A DNA stretch of 64,000 bases from Pedobacter duraquae. Its GTDB lineage: Bacteria > Bacteroidota > Bacteroidia > Sphingobacteriales > Sphingobacteriaceae. Both the position numbers and the translations under genes were made by a program. Position 1 is the first letter of the stretch; every line of letters starts with the position of its first letter. This document shows, one piece after another, positions 7,513-15,946 of this stretch. The notes under the pieces are model-generated. The model saw only the letters and a program-made list of their open reading frames with translations. It was not told where the DNA came from and did not search any database. The stretch covers positions 620,001 to 684,000 of the forward strand of contig NZ_SNWM01000001.1 in assembly GCF_004362245.1 (NCBI RefSeq). Reading direction: 5' to 3'.

Positions 7513-9798
7513 TTAGTTTTCTATAATTTCTGCATGTGCAATGAGTTCATTATGCCGTTTGAAACGAACTTCAAGTAACAGGCCTTCGGCATTTCTCATT
7601 TTAATTTCTCCATTTAACTGCTCGCTAAGACCAGTCATTAAACTCATTCCGAGCGAGGTGCTGTTTTCGGGATCAAAGTTCTCTGGCAGGCCCACACCAT
7701 TGTCGGCGATACTCAGCTCACACATATCATCTGGTACAAGCTTAAAGGCGATTGTTACCCGCCCTTTCCTATGATTTGGAAAAGCATATTTGATCGCATT
7801 GCTGATCGCTTCATTAAGGATTAAACCGAGCGGTACAGCCTGCGCCACGTCAAGCTTAATCACTTCTGTATTTACTATAAAATCGATCTGTTTGTCTGTA
7901 CTGAAACATTCGCGCATATAGTCTACCAGCTCTTTGATGTACCAGTTCATATCAATCTCTGCCAGATTATCGGATTGGTAAAGTTTCTGATGAATGAGCG
8001 ACATCGCGTGCATCCTATTCTGGCTATTTCTGATCGCCACCAGTGCATCTTCATTATCGAGATAAGCCGATTGCGTATTGAGGAGGCTGATCACAATTTG
8101 TAGATTGTTTTTTACCCTATGGTGAATTTCTTTAAGCAGCCATTCTTTTTCGCCCAGTAATCGCCTGAGCATGTCGTTCTGAACATTGATCTCTTCCTGC
8201 TGGGTTTTCAAAACTTTGTTACTCCTGATTTTGAGACTATAGCGGCTGGCGAGGAGAGCTATAAACAAGGCCAGAAGAACAAGGCCAAATACAAAAACAT
8301 AACGCAGGGTTTCTTCCTGACTAATTTTTGTTTGCTGCAGCGCACTTTTCTGGCGAAGTAATGCGATGTCTTTATCTTTCTTTGCAGTCTCGTATTGAAT
8401 TTCCAGATTTGCAATCTGTTTATTCTGTGCACCTTTTGCAACGGAATCTGTGAGTGATTTATAGAGTTTATAATGGTCTATAGCTGCCCAGGGCTTTCCA
8501 GAGGCAGAATCTGCCATAAACCAGAACCGCTGTACGTTGGCACGGGCAAGGTGATCGTTACGCTCGGAAGTGATTTTATCATATTCTTTCAGGTAATCAT
8601 AAAGTTTATCGAAGTCCTTGTATTGCATCAATCGCCTGATGATCACGATATACAGATAGTTCTGATTTGGATCGTCTTTAGCTAAAGTTTCGTGAAAGTT
8701 GAGCAACTGTTTATAGTAAGGCTCAGCCTTCTGATATTCCTGGATGTTATAATAGATACTAAAGAGGATATAGGGAATACGAAGTTTTGTTTGTGTATCC
8801 TGGGGTGGGTATTTTTTAACCAGATCCTTCAATTGTGCGATGGCCTCCTGAGGTCTTTTCATCCTTACCAAGATGGTAGATATGTTGGCGACGATTGTCT
8901 GTATGTACCCACCATCGTTATATTTTACGGCTATTTGCTTGGCCTTTAACCAATAATCCAGCGCGAGCTGGTCTTTTTTGAGATTGTAATAGGTAAGTCC
9001 GAGATGGTTATAAATAGAGCTTTTCTGCAGACTGTTATCGTGTAGTTCGTCAGCCGTTTTTTCGGCCTGTAGCCCATAATACAGTGCTTTTGACAGGTCT
9101 CCCAACTGGACGTAATTGATACACATGTTATTATAAAGTCCCTGCAATTCTTTAAAACCTATAGACTTATAAATTACCAGCGCAGTGTCCATTAGTTTAA
9201 AAGCATGCTTAGAATCACCTTTTACCAGATAAAAATCACCAAGATCTTTGAGTGTATTTGCTTCTTTCATCTTATTCCCCGAAGCATGGTATTGGTTCAG
9301 TGCATTTTCACTGAGCGCAATTTTCCTTTCGAGATCCTTACCCTCATTACCGAAGAGCTGGCCTTTGGCGAAAAAGGCTTCGCCGAGCTCGTCTTTGAGC
9401 ATATTTTTCTGCGCGAACTGAATCGCCTGATCGAAAATTCGATCTCCCGCGGAGCGGTCTCCACTTTCCTTGCGTATGTTGCCTTCTAAAATGATAGAGC
9501 GGGCAATGCCAGCAGGATATGTAAGCTTTTGAGCCAAAGCGGCCGCCTGTTTTCTAAAGCTCATTGCAATACTCAGATCCTGTTTAGATTCTCCCGGAAG
9601 GTTGAGGTAATAGTTCCCTATGGCAATCAGGAGATCCACCCGGCCGTTGGTGTTTCCGGTACCTTGTATACGCTTATTTGCAGCATTGAGGTCGGCCGTA
9701 GTTCTGATTTCCTGACCAGCCAATCTGCTGCTAACCAAGGTCAGCAGCAAAATAAGCATGGCACATGCAGAGCGCAAAAATGATTGAAGGTTAAACAT
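7513..9798 (-). CDS. TPR-containing sensor histidine kinase (HisKA_2 type)
   Basis: The 761-residue product has an N-terminal hydrophobic signal/anchor, a long region of tetratricopeptide repeats (about 60-420), a transmembrane helix near 500 ([18 protein letters not shown]), a coiled linker, then a HisKA_2 domain with phosphoacceptor motif [11 protein letters not shown] and an HATPase with [11 protein letters not shown] and DNGVGLPE. The ATG at 9798 is preferred: it overlaps the stop of the DUF1275 gene by 8 bases and puts a signal-like segment at the N-terminus, whereas the longer frame from 9867 runs deep into that gene. HisKA_2 kinases often phosphorylate stand-alone REC proteins. The two REC-containing activators of this locus are the obvious candidates (inference). 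Confidence 0.85.
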   Translation of the reverse strand: MFNLQSFLRSACAMLILLLTLVSSRLAGQEIRTTADLNAANKRIQGTGNTNGRVDLLIAIGNYYLNLPGESKQDLSIAMSFRKQAAALAQKLTYPAGIARSIILEGNIRKESGDRSAGDRIFDQAIQFAQKNMLKDELGEAFFAKGQLFGNEGKDLERKIALSENALNQYHASGNKMKEANTLKDLGDFYLVKGDSKHAFKLMDTALVIYKSIGFKELQGLYNNMCINYVQLGDLSKALYYGLQAEKTADELHDNSLQKSSIYNHLGLTYYNLKKDQLALDYWLKAKQIAVKYNDGGYIQTIVANISTILVRMKRPQEAIAQLKDLVKKYPPQDTQTKLRIPYILFSIYYNIQEYQKAEPYYKQLLNFHETLAKDDPNQNYLYIVIIRRLMQYKDFDKLYDYLKEYDKITSERNDHLARANVQRFWFMADSASGKPWAAIDHYKLYKSLTDSVAKGAQNKQIANLEIQYETAKKDKDIALLRQKSALQQTKISQEETLRYVFVFGLVLLALFIALLASRYSLKIRSNKVLKTQQEEINVQNDMLRRLLGEKEWLLKEIHHRVKNNLQIVISLLNTQSAYLDNEDALVAIRNSQNRMHAMSLIHQKLYQSDNLAEIDMNWYIKELVDYMRECFSTDKQIDFIVNTEVIKLDVAQAVPLGLILNEAISNAIKYAFPNHRKGRVTIAFKLVPDDMCELSIADNGVGLPENFDPENSTSLGMSLMTGLSEQLNGEIKMRNAEGLLLEVRFKRHNELIAHAEIIEN

Positions 9799-10468
9799 TT
9801 TCTGCAGCAGGTTTTGTATAGTAGTAACAAATAACCATGGCCACACCAGGAAGAAGGGCGCCGGCAAGTCCGAAAAGTTTACCTACATAAGCACCCAGCA
9901 GACAGCCGATCAGGAAGCCCCCTACTGTAATTAATCCATGTTTTAAACCCGCTACGAAATCAGGATTTTGAAAACGTGCGACTATAGCGCTTCTGATATC
10001 GAGCGAAAGCTGTGTCACATTACCGGTCATCATTGTAGTTGGCCCATGGGTCTCTTTGGGGAAAATTTTACTAAATGCATTTTGAAGCCCCATTGCGAAA
10101 ACAATCAGCATCACCACCAGATACATAGGCCAGGTAATTTCAGCATTGTCGAGGTAGCCCAGTGCATAGGCGAGGATACCACTCAAAATAAGGACAAGGC
10201 CTTCGCAAAAAAGTATGAAGTGTTTGTTTACAAATTTTGCGGCTATCCATCCGCCTATCATTACAGAAATCATGAACACCGGGAAAGTCAGCAACTTAAT
10301 CCAGGTATCTCCTTCCCCACCTTTTATAAGTTGGTAGGCAAAGACGATAAAGTTTCCTGTAACATGAGCAGAAAATATCTTATCTGCAGCAACGAAAGTA
10401 ATGGTATCGCAATAGCCCGCTATCGCAGTGAGTATAAGGGTTACGAATCCTATTTTTTTATTTTCCAT
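9791..10468 (-). CDS. DUF1275 (YoaK-type) membrane protein
   Basis: This 225-residue protein has about six hydrophobic segments and the DUF1275 hallmarks: an N-terminal AGYCDTITF, then SAHVTGNFI and a central [11 protein letters not shown]. The biochemical function of the family is unknown. Its start is 4 bases after the DoxX gene stop and its end overlaps the kinase gene, so translation is probably coupled within the operon. Confidence 0.85.
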   Translation of the reverse strand: MENKKIGFVTLILTAIAGYCDTITFVAADKIFSAHVTGNFIVFAYQLIKGGEGDTWIKLLTFPVFMISVMIGGWIAAKFVNKHFILFCEGLVLILSGILAYALGYLDNAEITWPMYLVVMLIVFAMGLQNAFSKIFPKETHGPTTMMTGNVTQLSLDIRSAIVARFQNPDFVAGLKHGLITVGGFLIGCLLGAYVGKLFGLAGALLPGVAMVICYYYTKPAAENV

Positions 10469-10472
10469 CGTT

Positions 10473-10925
10473 TTAGTTTGGCAGGGATACTCCCGTTAAA
10501 AGATTATTTAAGATATAGTTATCCAATGCGTAAGTTCCTGGACCCACGGCCCATAAAAAAAGCATGGCAATTGTATACATATAGGGAACATCCCTTACTT
10601 CGACGTTATCGTTTTTGTGGACAACGAAATAACCAATTGCGGTAACACCTATAGATGGTAACAGTACCAACCTTGTTCCCAGTCCAAGGATAACGAGAAA
10701 GGGAACTACGGTATCTGAAAATGTTGCTACCAATCCGTTTAACTTTTCAGGCAGATGTAAGGGATTAGGCACATGCTCCCGCTGTCCATTTTCAAGTCTG
10801 AATTTCTTCATACCGTGGACACGAAAAAGTTCAATCATCAATAAAAACCTGAATATCAGAATGAAGATGTTATTTGCCTGACTTCCCAGATCGGAGTAAA
10901 GCAAAGTATGTATGATATTTTCCAT
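10473..10925 (-). CDS. DoxX-family membrane protein
   Basis: This 150-residue protein has four hydrophobic segments and an early FRVHGMKKF region, typical of DoxX/DoxD-like proteins. In the Bacillus mhqNOP operon the third gene (MhqP) is also a DoxX-like protein next to an MhqO dioxygenase, a parallel to the gene content here. It lies 7 bases after the amidohydrolase. Its molecular activity is unknown. Confidence 0.8.
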   Translation of the reverse strand: MENIIHTLLYSDLGSQANNIFILIFRFLLMIELFRVHGMKKFRLENGQREHVPNPLHLPEKLNGLVATFSDTVVPFLVILGLGTRLVLLPSIGVTAIGYFVVHKNDNVEVRDVPYMYTIAMLFLWAVGPGTYALDNYILNNLLTGVSLPN

Positions 10926-10932
10926 AATTTTT

Positions 10933-12798
10933 TTAGAATGCGAAGCATGAGCAGCCCAGTGCGCCCCAGAATGCGGTATAATTGTTAATAGGTATATTAC
11001 TTTGTCTTACAGCGGTATGGTTGTGTGCATGAACATCGCAACTGCCTACACAGGAGTGCACAACATTTAGTACTGCTACCGCCTGATGATTGGCTGATCC
11101 ATCTGCCGAATAATATCCTTTATAGGTTTTTACCGGCGACCAATCAGGCAGTACAGGAATCTCGGGTGGTGAAAAGGGAGAAAAATCACCTTTTGCATAT
11201 ACTATCTTCCCTGCTACAATAGTCATAATTGACTCGACACTTTTGATGGCCTCGTCGGCAACCTCAAAATAATCTTTGTTAAGAATTGCAAGGTCTGCGA
11301 ACATCCCTACAGCGATATCTCCTTTTTTCTGTTGCTCATTAGAGAACCAGGCACTTCCACGTGTATACAGTTCCAGCGCCGTTGCCCTGCTGAGCTGTGT
11401 TTGTTCATCATAAATCCTCAGTCCACCAACGGTTTTTCCAACAGACAACCAGTACATAGACACCCATGGATTATAACTACTCACACGGGTGGCGTCTGAG
11501 CCACCACCTACCGGGAGCTCCATTTCCAGCATCTTTTTTACTGGTGGCGTTTGAAGTGCTGCTTTAGCACCATAGCGTTCTGTGAAATATTCACCCTGAT
11601 ACGCCATTCTACTTTGGATGGCAATACCACCTCCAAGCGCCTTTACACGCTCCATATTACGTTCGTCTATTGTTTCAGCATGGTCGAAGATCCATGGGAT
11701 TCCTGCAAAGGGAATATCACGGTTTACCTTTTCAAAAACATCCAGAAAGCGGCTGATACTTTCATTATAAGTAGCATGTAGTCTAAAGGGCCATCGCTTT
11801 TCAACAAGGAGCCTGACAACACGTTCCAGTTCAGCCTCCATATTTTCTGGAAGATCAGGCCTTGGCTGAAGGAAATCTTCGAAATCAGCTGCCGAGAATA
11901 CGAGCATTTCCCCGGCTCCGTTGTGCCGGTACATCTCATCTCCCTGGTAAAGCTCAACGGTATTTGTCCATTGGTCAAAATCTTCAAACTCCTGTTTCGG
12001 ACGTTGCGTAAACAGGTTGTAAGCGATGCGTACCGTAAGTTGCTTTTTCTCATTGAGCTCATCAACAACCTTATAGTCGTCAGGGAAGTTCTGAAAACCC
12101 CCACCTGCATCAATCACGCTGGTAATTCCGAATCTGTTAAGCTCAGTCATGAAATGTCTGGTCGAATTAACCTGATGTTCGTGGGAAAGCTTTGGACCTT
12201 TGGCTAGGGTAGCATATAAAATCATGGCATTAGGACTTGCAATGATCAGACCCGTAGGATTTCCCGAGGCATCTTTTTGGATCTGACCTCCCGGCGGCGC
12301 TGGTGTATCGCGGTTGTATCCTACAGCGCGTAAGGCTGCAGCATTCATCAATGCACGATCGTACAAGTGCAAAATGAATACCGGGGTATCTGGTGCGATG
12401 GCATTAATTTCATCTAAGCTGGGCATCCGGCGTTCGGCGAACTGAAATTCCGACCATCCCCCTACTACCCTCACCCACTGTGGCGCAGGCGTTTTATCAA
12501 CCTGAACCTTTAACATGCGCAAAGCGTCAGCCAGGGAAGGCACACCATCCCAGCGCAGTTCAAGGTTGTAGTTTAAACCACCACGGATCAGGTGAATATG
12601 CGAGTCATTGATACCCGGCACCACTCTTTTTTGTTCAAGATCGATAACCTGCGTACTACTTCCTACATAGTTCATTACTTCGGCATCAGTACCGAGGGCT
12701 ATAAATTGACCATCTTTAATGGCTACCGCCGAAATTTCCTTTGTATGTTTGGCAATGGTATGGATTTTACCATTGAATAAGATCATATCTGCGTACAT
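10933..12798 (-). CDS. YtcJ-like amidohydrolase with Cys/His-rich tail
   Basis: This metal-dependent amidohydrolase (amidohydrolase_3, PF07969) has about 621 residues and begins MYADMILFNGKIHT. The NDSHIHL motif supplies metal-binding histidines, with later HATYNESI, DHAETIDE and GGGSDATR blocks. Relatives hydrolyse N-formyl or N-acyl amines and similar amides; the substrate is not evident. The ATG at 12798 is chosen because the domain begins there and it lies 28 bases after the upstream stop; a longer frame to 12873 would overlap the previous gene. The last 45 residues are unusual: HSCVGSCDVHAHNH followed by ALGCSCFAF, a cluster of Cys and His that could bind metal. Confidence 0.85.
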   Translation of the reverse strand: MYADMILFNGKIHTIAKHTKEISAVAIKDGQFIALGTDAEVMNYVGSSTQVIDLEQKRVVPGINDSHIHLIRGGLNYNLELRWDGVPSLADALRMLKVQVDKTPAPQWVRVVGGWSEFQFAERRMPSLDEINAIAPDTPVFILHLYDRALMNAAALRAVGYNRDTPAPPGGQIQKDASGNPTGLIIASPNAMILYATLAKGPKLSHEHQVNSTRHFMTELNRFGITSVIDAGGGFQNFPDDYKVVDELNEKKQLTVRIAYNLFTQRPKQEFEDFDQWTNTVELYQGDEMYRHNGAGEMLVFSAADFEDFLQPRPDLPENMEAELERVVRLLVEKRWPFRLHATYNESISRFLDVFEKVNRDIPFAGIPWIFDHAETIDERNMERVKALGGGIAIQSRMAYQGEYFTERYGAKAALQTPPVKKMLEMELPVGGGSDATRVSSYNPWVSMYWLSVGKTVGGLRIYDEQTQLSRATALELYTRGSAWFSNEQQKKGDIAVGMFADLAILNKDYFEVADEAIKSVESIMTIVAGKIVYAKGDFSPFSPPEIPVLPDWSPVKTYKGYYSADGSANHQAVAVLNVVHSCVGSCDVHAHNHTAVRQSNIPINNYTAFWGALGCSCFAF

Positions 12799-12826
12799 AA
12801 GCTGTCGTTTTTTATGGATAATCCGA

Positions 12827-13567
12827 TTAGTTTTTGATTGCTGCGATGGCATCCTGAATTCCCTGACCCGCAACTGTAAAAAATGCAGGACCTGCCAGCA
12901 GCATCACTTTAGTTACCGGTTTAAAACCAGCCATCTTTTTATCTTTAAGCCAGGTCTGTGTGCGGTAAGCGTCAAAAATCCCTTTCACCACATTCCCTGC
13001 TACAAGGGCTGTTGGAGAATCTATACCTGCGTCTTTCAAATCGCTTGCAAAAGAGAAGTTTGTTACACCGAGGCGCAGCGCTTCGCGCATGGCTACGCTA
13101 CCAATTGTAGTCATCATCGCTGCATCGAAGCTATTTCTGTTGCCAAGGCCAATCAGCAGTAACGTTTTAGCACCGATAGTACCTTTTGGCGGACTGATTA
13201 ATATTGTTTCGTAAGCGTGCCCAATAAACTTTCCGCTTTTACGTAATTCGGTGATCATACCTTTCATATCATGATCGAGGTGCACCATACCATTTACTGG
13301 AGCAGGTAAAGCCGGGGGAGCATTAAAAATATCTCCTTCAGTATATTCAAATACACAGGCTACCTGGAGGTCGCTCACCTGAGCAGACGGCCCTTGAACC
13401 ACACCTTCTATAGCGACACCATCTATAGTGCCCCATATTTTAGCCGTTCCTGCCGGCGTAGTTGCCTGAGCATTTACATTTGTGGTGGTAAAGCATGCGA
13501 GACATACCATCAGGTATATCAGTAACTTGCTATTGTGTGTTTTCAGGTTCATCGTGTTCTTTTTCAT
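12827..13567 (-). CDS. Exported stand-alone M17 aminopeptidase N-terminal domain protein
   Basis: The 246-residue product has a signal peptide (hydrophobic LLIYLMVCLACFTTT, ending near NVNAQ). The rest resembles only the N-terminal, non-catalytic domain of M17 leucyl aminopeptidases (Peptidase_M17_N), with TLLLIGLGNRNSF and the helix around AMREALRLGVTNFSFASDL. The C-terminal catalytic metallopeptidase domain is absent, so it is not expected to be a peptidase. Its placement between an outer-membrane porin and an amidohydrolase suggests a periplasmic binding or scaffolding role (inference). A second possible start is the Met at residue 6. Confidence 0.75.
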   Translation of the reverse strand: MKKNTMNLKTHNSKLLIYLMVCLACFTTTNVNAQATTPAGTAKIWGTIDGVAIEGVVQGPSAQVSDLQVACVFEYTEGDIFNAPPALPAPVNGMVHLDHDMKGMITELRKSGKFIGHAYETILISPPKGTIGAKTLLLIGLGNRNSFDAAMMTTIGSVAMREALRLGVTNFSFASDLKDAGIDSPTALVAGNVVKGIFDAYRTQTWLKDKKMAGFKPVTKVMLLAGPAFFTVAGQGIQDAIAAIKN

Positions 13568-13591
13568 AATTGTGTGATTAATGGTTATAGA

Positions 13592-14971
13592 TTAAAATTT
13601 AAATACGATCCTGCCATTGATGAACAGGCCATTTTGAGATCCCGGAATAATGTCGTCGATAAAAGCTCCGGTTTTGAAATATTGTGCGCCTGCATTTAGG
13701 CTGATAAATTTGGTCCAGCCATAAATGGCGCTGGCCAGGTATGCCGTCCCTATATAACGTTTCTGGGAGGTTGCACCGCCGAGGTTAAAAGTTCCACTGG
13801 GTCTGTATACGCCATCCTGTAAAGAATAACGCCAGTTAAAGACAACATCAAATTGCAAAGTCAATTTATCAGATAACAGCAGGCTGCCATAGGGATGGAT
13901 ATCAATTAGGTTTACTGGGCCCACCTGGGGGCTAAAGCCAAAATATCCTCCCTTAGGATAGATAGGGTTAAAAGTATTTAGTTTACCATCGCCCTTATTT
14001 GCATCGCCAGAGATGTAATCGTTCCTAAGGTTAATTGTAGGCTTCCAGGGGCTTTGTTCAAAGGAGTAACCTAATTCAGCAGATCCTGTCCAGGCGGAGA
14101 TCTTACCATCACCAAACTTCCCAAACTGGTAGGCAGCTTCCAGATTATATATAAATCCGCCGCCACTTTTCCACAATCGTGTGCCAATGGTATGGCGCAA
14201 CTCTTTGTTAAACCCTTCTTCAAACTGGGAGGCATCCCTTCTGATTCCAAGATAATAAAGGTCGAGGTTACCAGACCTTTGAATTATAATTTTTGAGTAG
14301 GTACCCCAAAGGTTTACCTGATTCGAGCGCCTATTGTCAAACCGACCTGGATTTATAGTATCTGCAGCCATCACAAAAGCATCGATAAACAAACTTTTAG
14401 TTTTGTACATTACCTTAGCTCCAGTAAAGGATAACCTTACATTAGGGCCTTCACGAACAGAGATGAGTCTGCCGGAGCCATAATCAAGCTCTTGCCTACC
14501 TAGTCTGAAAAGCAAACTTTTATCGTTTTGTTTCCATGCCTTATAGTCAACGAAGAGGTTCTGAATATTGAGTTCATCCTGATCTACCGGTCTGGATCCA
14601 TTTTTCCGCCCCCCCTGCAGGGCGCTCCTGATCTGGGCAAAAAATCGAATATCAGCACCTGCATGCAGATCAGCATGCAGGTCGTAACGCTGGAGCAGGA
14701 AGTTGTTGTGCCCGATTCCCAACCGGCCCCAATCTTCATTATCAAATGCCACATACTCAAGTCGGGCTTCGCCACCAAACGACAGATACGTATTTTTATG
14801 TTTTGTTATTGGGAGGTATTTAATCCTGTTATATAAAGTAGCTGCAGAATCCTTTAATCCAGCATAATCTTCATCGTACCTCATTAGCCTGAATCCTTGA
14901 GCAGAAACAGCCAAAGCACAACACAGCAGGCAGGAAAAAATCAGGAATGAACGTTTTATAAAATGCAGCAT
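13592..14971 (-). CDS. Alginate-export-type outer-membrane porin
   Basis: This 459-residue protein has a signal peptide (MLHFIKRSFLIFSCLLCCALAVSA) and a long beta-strand-rich body ending in an aromatic residue (GRIVFKF), as is usual for outer-membrane beta-barrels. The FGGEARLEY, RLGRQELDYGSGRLIS and EGPNVRLSF blocks match the alginate_exp family (PF13372), which includes AlgE and other substrate-specific porins. In this operon it probably imports or exports the small organic substrate of the other enzymes rather than alginate (inference). Confidence 0.85.
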   Translation of the reverse strand: MLHFIKRSFLIFSCLLCCALAVSAQGFRLMRYDEDYAGLKDSAATLYNRIKYLPITKHKNTYLSFGGEARLEYVAFDNEDWGRLGIGHNNFLLQRYDLHADLHAGADIRFFAQIRSALQGGRKNGSRPVDQDELNIQNLFVDYKAWKQNDKSLLFRLGRQELDYGSGRLISVREGPNVRLSFTGAKVMYKTKSLFIDAFVMAADTINPGRFDNRRSNQVNLWGTYSKIIIQRSGNLDLYYLGIRRDASQFEEGFNKELRHTIGTRLWKSGGGFIYNLEAAYQFGKFGDGKISAWTGSAELGYSFEQSPWKPTINLRNDYISGDANKGDGKLNTFNPIYPKGGYFGFSPQVGPVNLIDIHPYGSLLLSDKLTLQFDVVFNWRYSLQDGVYRPSGTFNLGGATSQKRYIGTAYLASAIYGWTKFISLNAGAQYFKTGAFIDDIIPGSQNGLFINGRIVFKF

Positions 14972-15007
14972 ATCTTGGTGTTGAGGATTTTGTATCAGGC
15001 AGAAAGC

Positions 15008-15640
15008 TTAGTGGTTAAGCATTTTATGTGCATATTGAATACCCAGTCCATATCCGGCACCATATTTTTTCATCAGGGTAGTAACAGCTGCATAGGTTTC
15101 CGTTCTTGCCCAGTCGCGCTGCAATTCTAGCAGGTACTGCACTGCGGTAACAGGTTTCACACCAGCATGAACCATACGTTGTACAGCACGTTCGTGGGCT
15201 TCGTCGCTAACATCGCCACAAGCGTCAGTGATCACGAATACCTCGTATCCTTCAGTAAGTGCCGACAATGCCGGGCCAACGATACATACTCCGGTCCATA
15301 AACCTGCAAGCACCAGCTTCTGCTTTTTCGTTGCCGTGATGGCCTGGTAGGCAGGTCCGTCTTCCCAGGTGTTCATTGATGTTCTGTCGATATAGTTTGA
15401 AGTAGCCTGTGGATAAAACTCTTCTATTTCCGGAAATACCGGACCGGCGAAAGACTCTTCGGCGACAGTTGTAACAATAGTTGGCACATTAAAAATCTTT
15501 GAAGCACCCGCAACGATGGCAACATTTGTACGTAGTTCGTTAATGGATATACTTTTGGTGGCAAACGCCATTTGACCTTCAAAATCAATCAGTACTAAAG
15601 CATGGTTGTCGGGAGAAAGGAGATTTGGTGATGGTTTCAT
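15008..15640 (-). CDS. Isochorismatase-family hydrolase (YcaC-like)
   Basis: This 210-residue cysteine hydrolase of the isochorismatase-like superfamily has the catalytic Asp in VLIDFEGQ, a Lys-containing KKQKLVLAGLWTGVCI block with the nucleophilic Cys in GVCI, and a following ITDACGDV. Length and motifs fit the YcaC subgroup, whose substrates are mostly unknown. It is the first gene of the eleven-gene operon, transcribed from the candidate sigma-54 promoter at 15671-15686 with its start 30 bases beyond the -12 element. Confidence 0.85.
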   Translation of the reverse strand: MKPSPNLLSPDNHALVLIDFEGQMAFATKSISINELRTNVAIVAGASKIFNVPTIVTTVAEESFAGPVFPEIEEFYPQATSNYIDRTSMNTWEDGPAYQAITATKKQKLVLAGLWTGVCIVGPALSALTEGYEVFVITDACGDVSDEAHERAVQRMVHAGVKPVTAVQYLLELQRDWARTETYAAVTTLMKKYGAGYGLGIQYAHKMLNH

Positions 15641-15670
15641 ATTTTTAATAATTTAATTTACACCACTCAG

Positions 15671-15686
15671 CCAACAATGATACCAA
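15671..15686 (-). promoter_or_regulatory. Candidate sigma-54 promoter of the eleven-gene operon
   Basis: On the minus strand TTGGTATCATTGTTGG has GG at -24, ten bases, then GG within TTGG at -12 (consensus GC). The start codon at 15640 is 30 bases away and the 18-base element is 54 bp upstream, the same geometry as before activator 1. Between them lies an AT-rich stretch (15700-15738) with an ATCTCA/TGAGAT inverted repeat that could bend. Confidence 0.5.
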
Positions 15687-15738
15687 CCACATAATAATCT
15701 CATTTTCAATTAATTGAGATAATAAAAATATTTATAAT

Positions 15739-15756
15739 CTGACTATATATCGTCAA
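15739..15756 (-). promoter_or_regulatory. Putative enhancer (UAS) copy b
   Basis: Read toward the operon this is TTGACGATATATAGTCAG, matching copies a and d. Just beyond it on the plus strand, TCGT and ACGA flank CAATTT, a small inverted repeat also seen in altered form at copy a (TCGC/GCGA around CAATCA), consistent with a dimer site. Confidence 0.6.
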
Positions 15757-15875
15757 TTTACGAAGTCATAACGGTGTTGAGTTATAGTTAATGATTTGAT
15801 TTTTGAGACAAAATAGGAAGACTAAAATTTGTTTTACCAAATTAACCAACTGACAATGAATGAATAAAAAAATGA

Positions 15876-15893
15876 TCAGCGAAATATCGTAAT
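15876..15893 (+). promoter_or_regulatory. Weaker enhancer-like element, copy c
   Basis: TCAGCGAAATATCGTAAT agrees with copy a at 13 of 18 positions and points toward activator 2 at 15947. The expected promoter position 50 bp downstream coincides with GG-N10-GC at 15944-15957, but this overlaps the start codon, so activator 2 may use another promoter (TATTATAGTTTTAC at about 15924-15937). The rest of 15641-15946 is an AT-rich divergent regulatory region without a gene. Confidence 0.35.
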
Positions 15894-15946
15894 CATAATT
15901 TTCATATTTTCGTCAGTATACCGTATTATAGTTTTACCTTTAAGGC

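Noticed and set aside
9798..9867. Longer N-terminus for the TPR kinase
   Set aside because: It would overlap the DUF1275 gene by 77 bases and displace the signal-like segment from the N-terminus.
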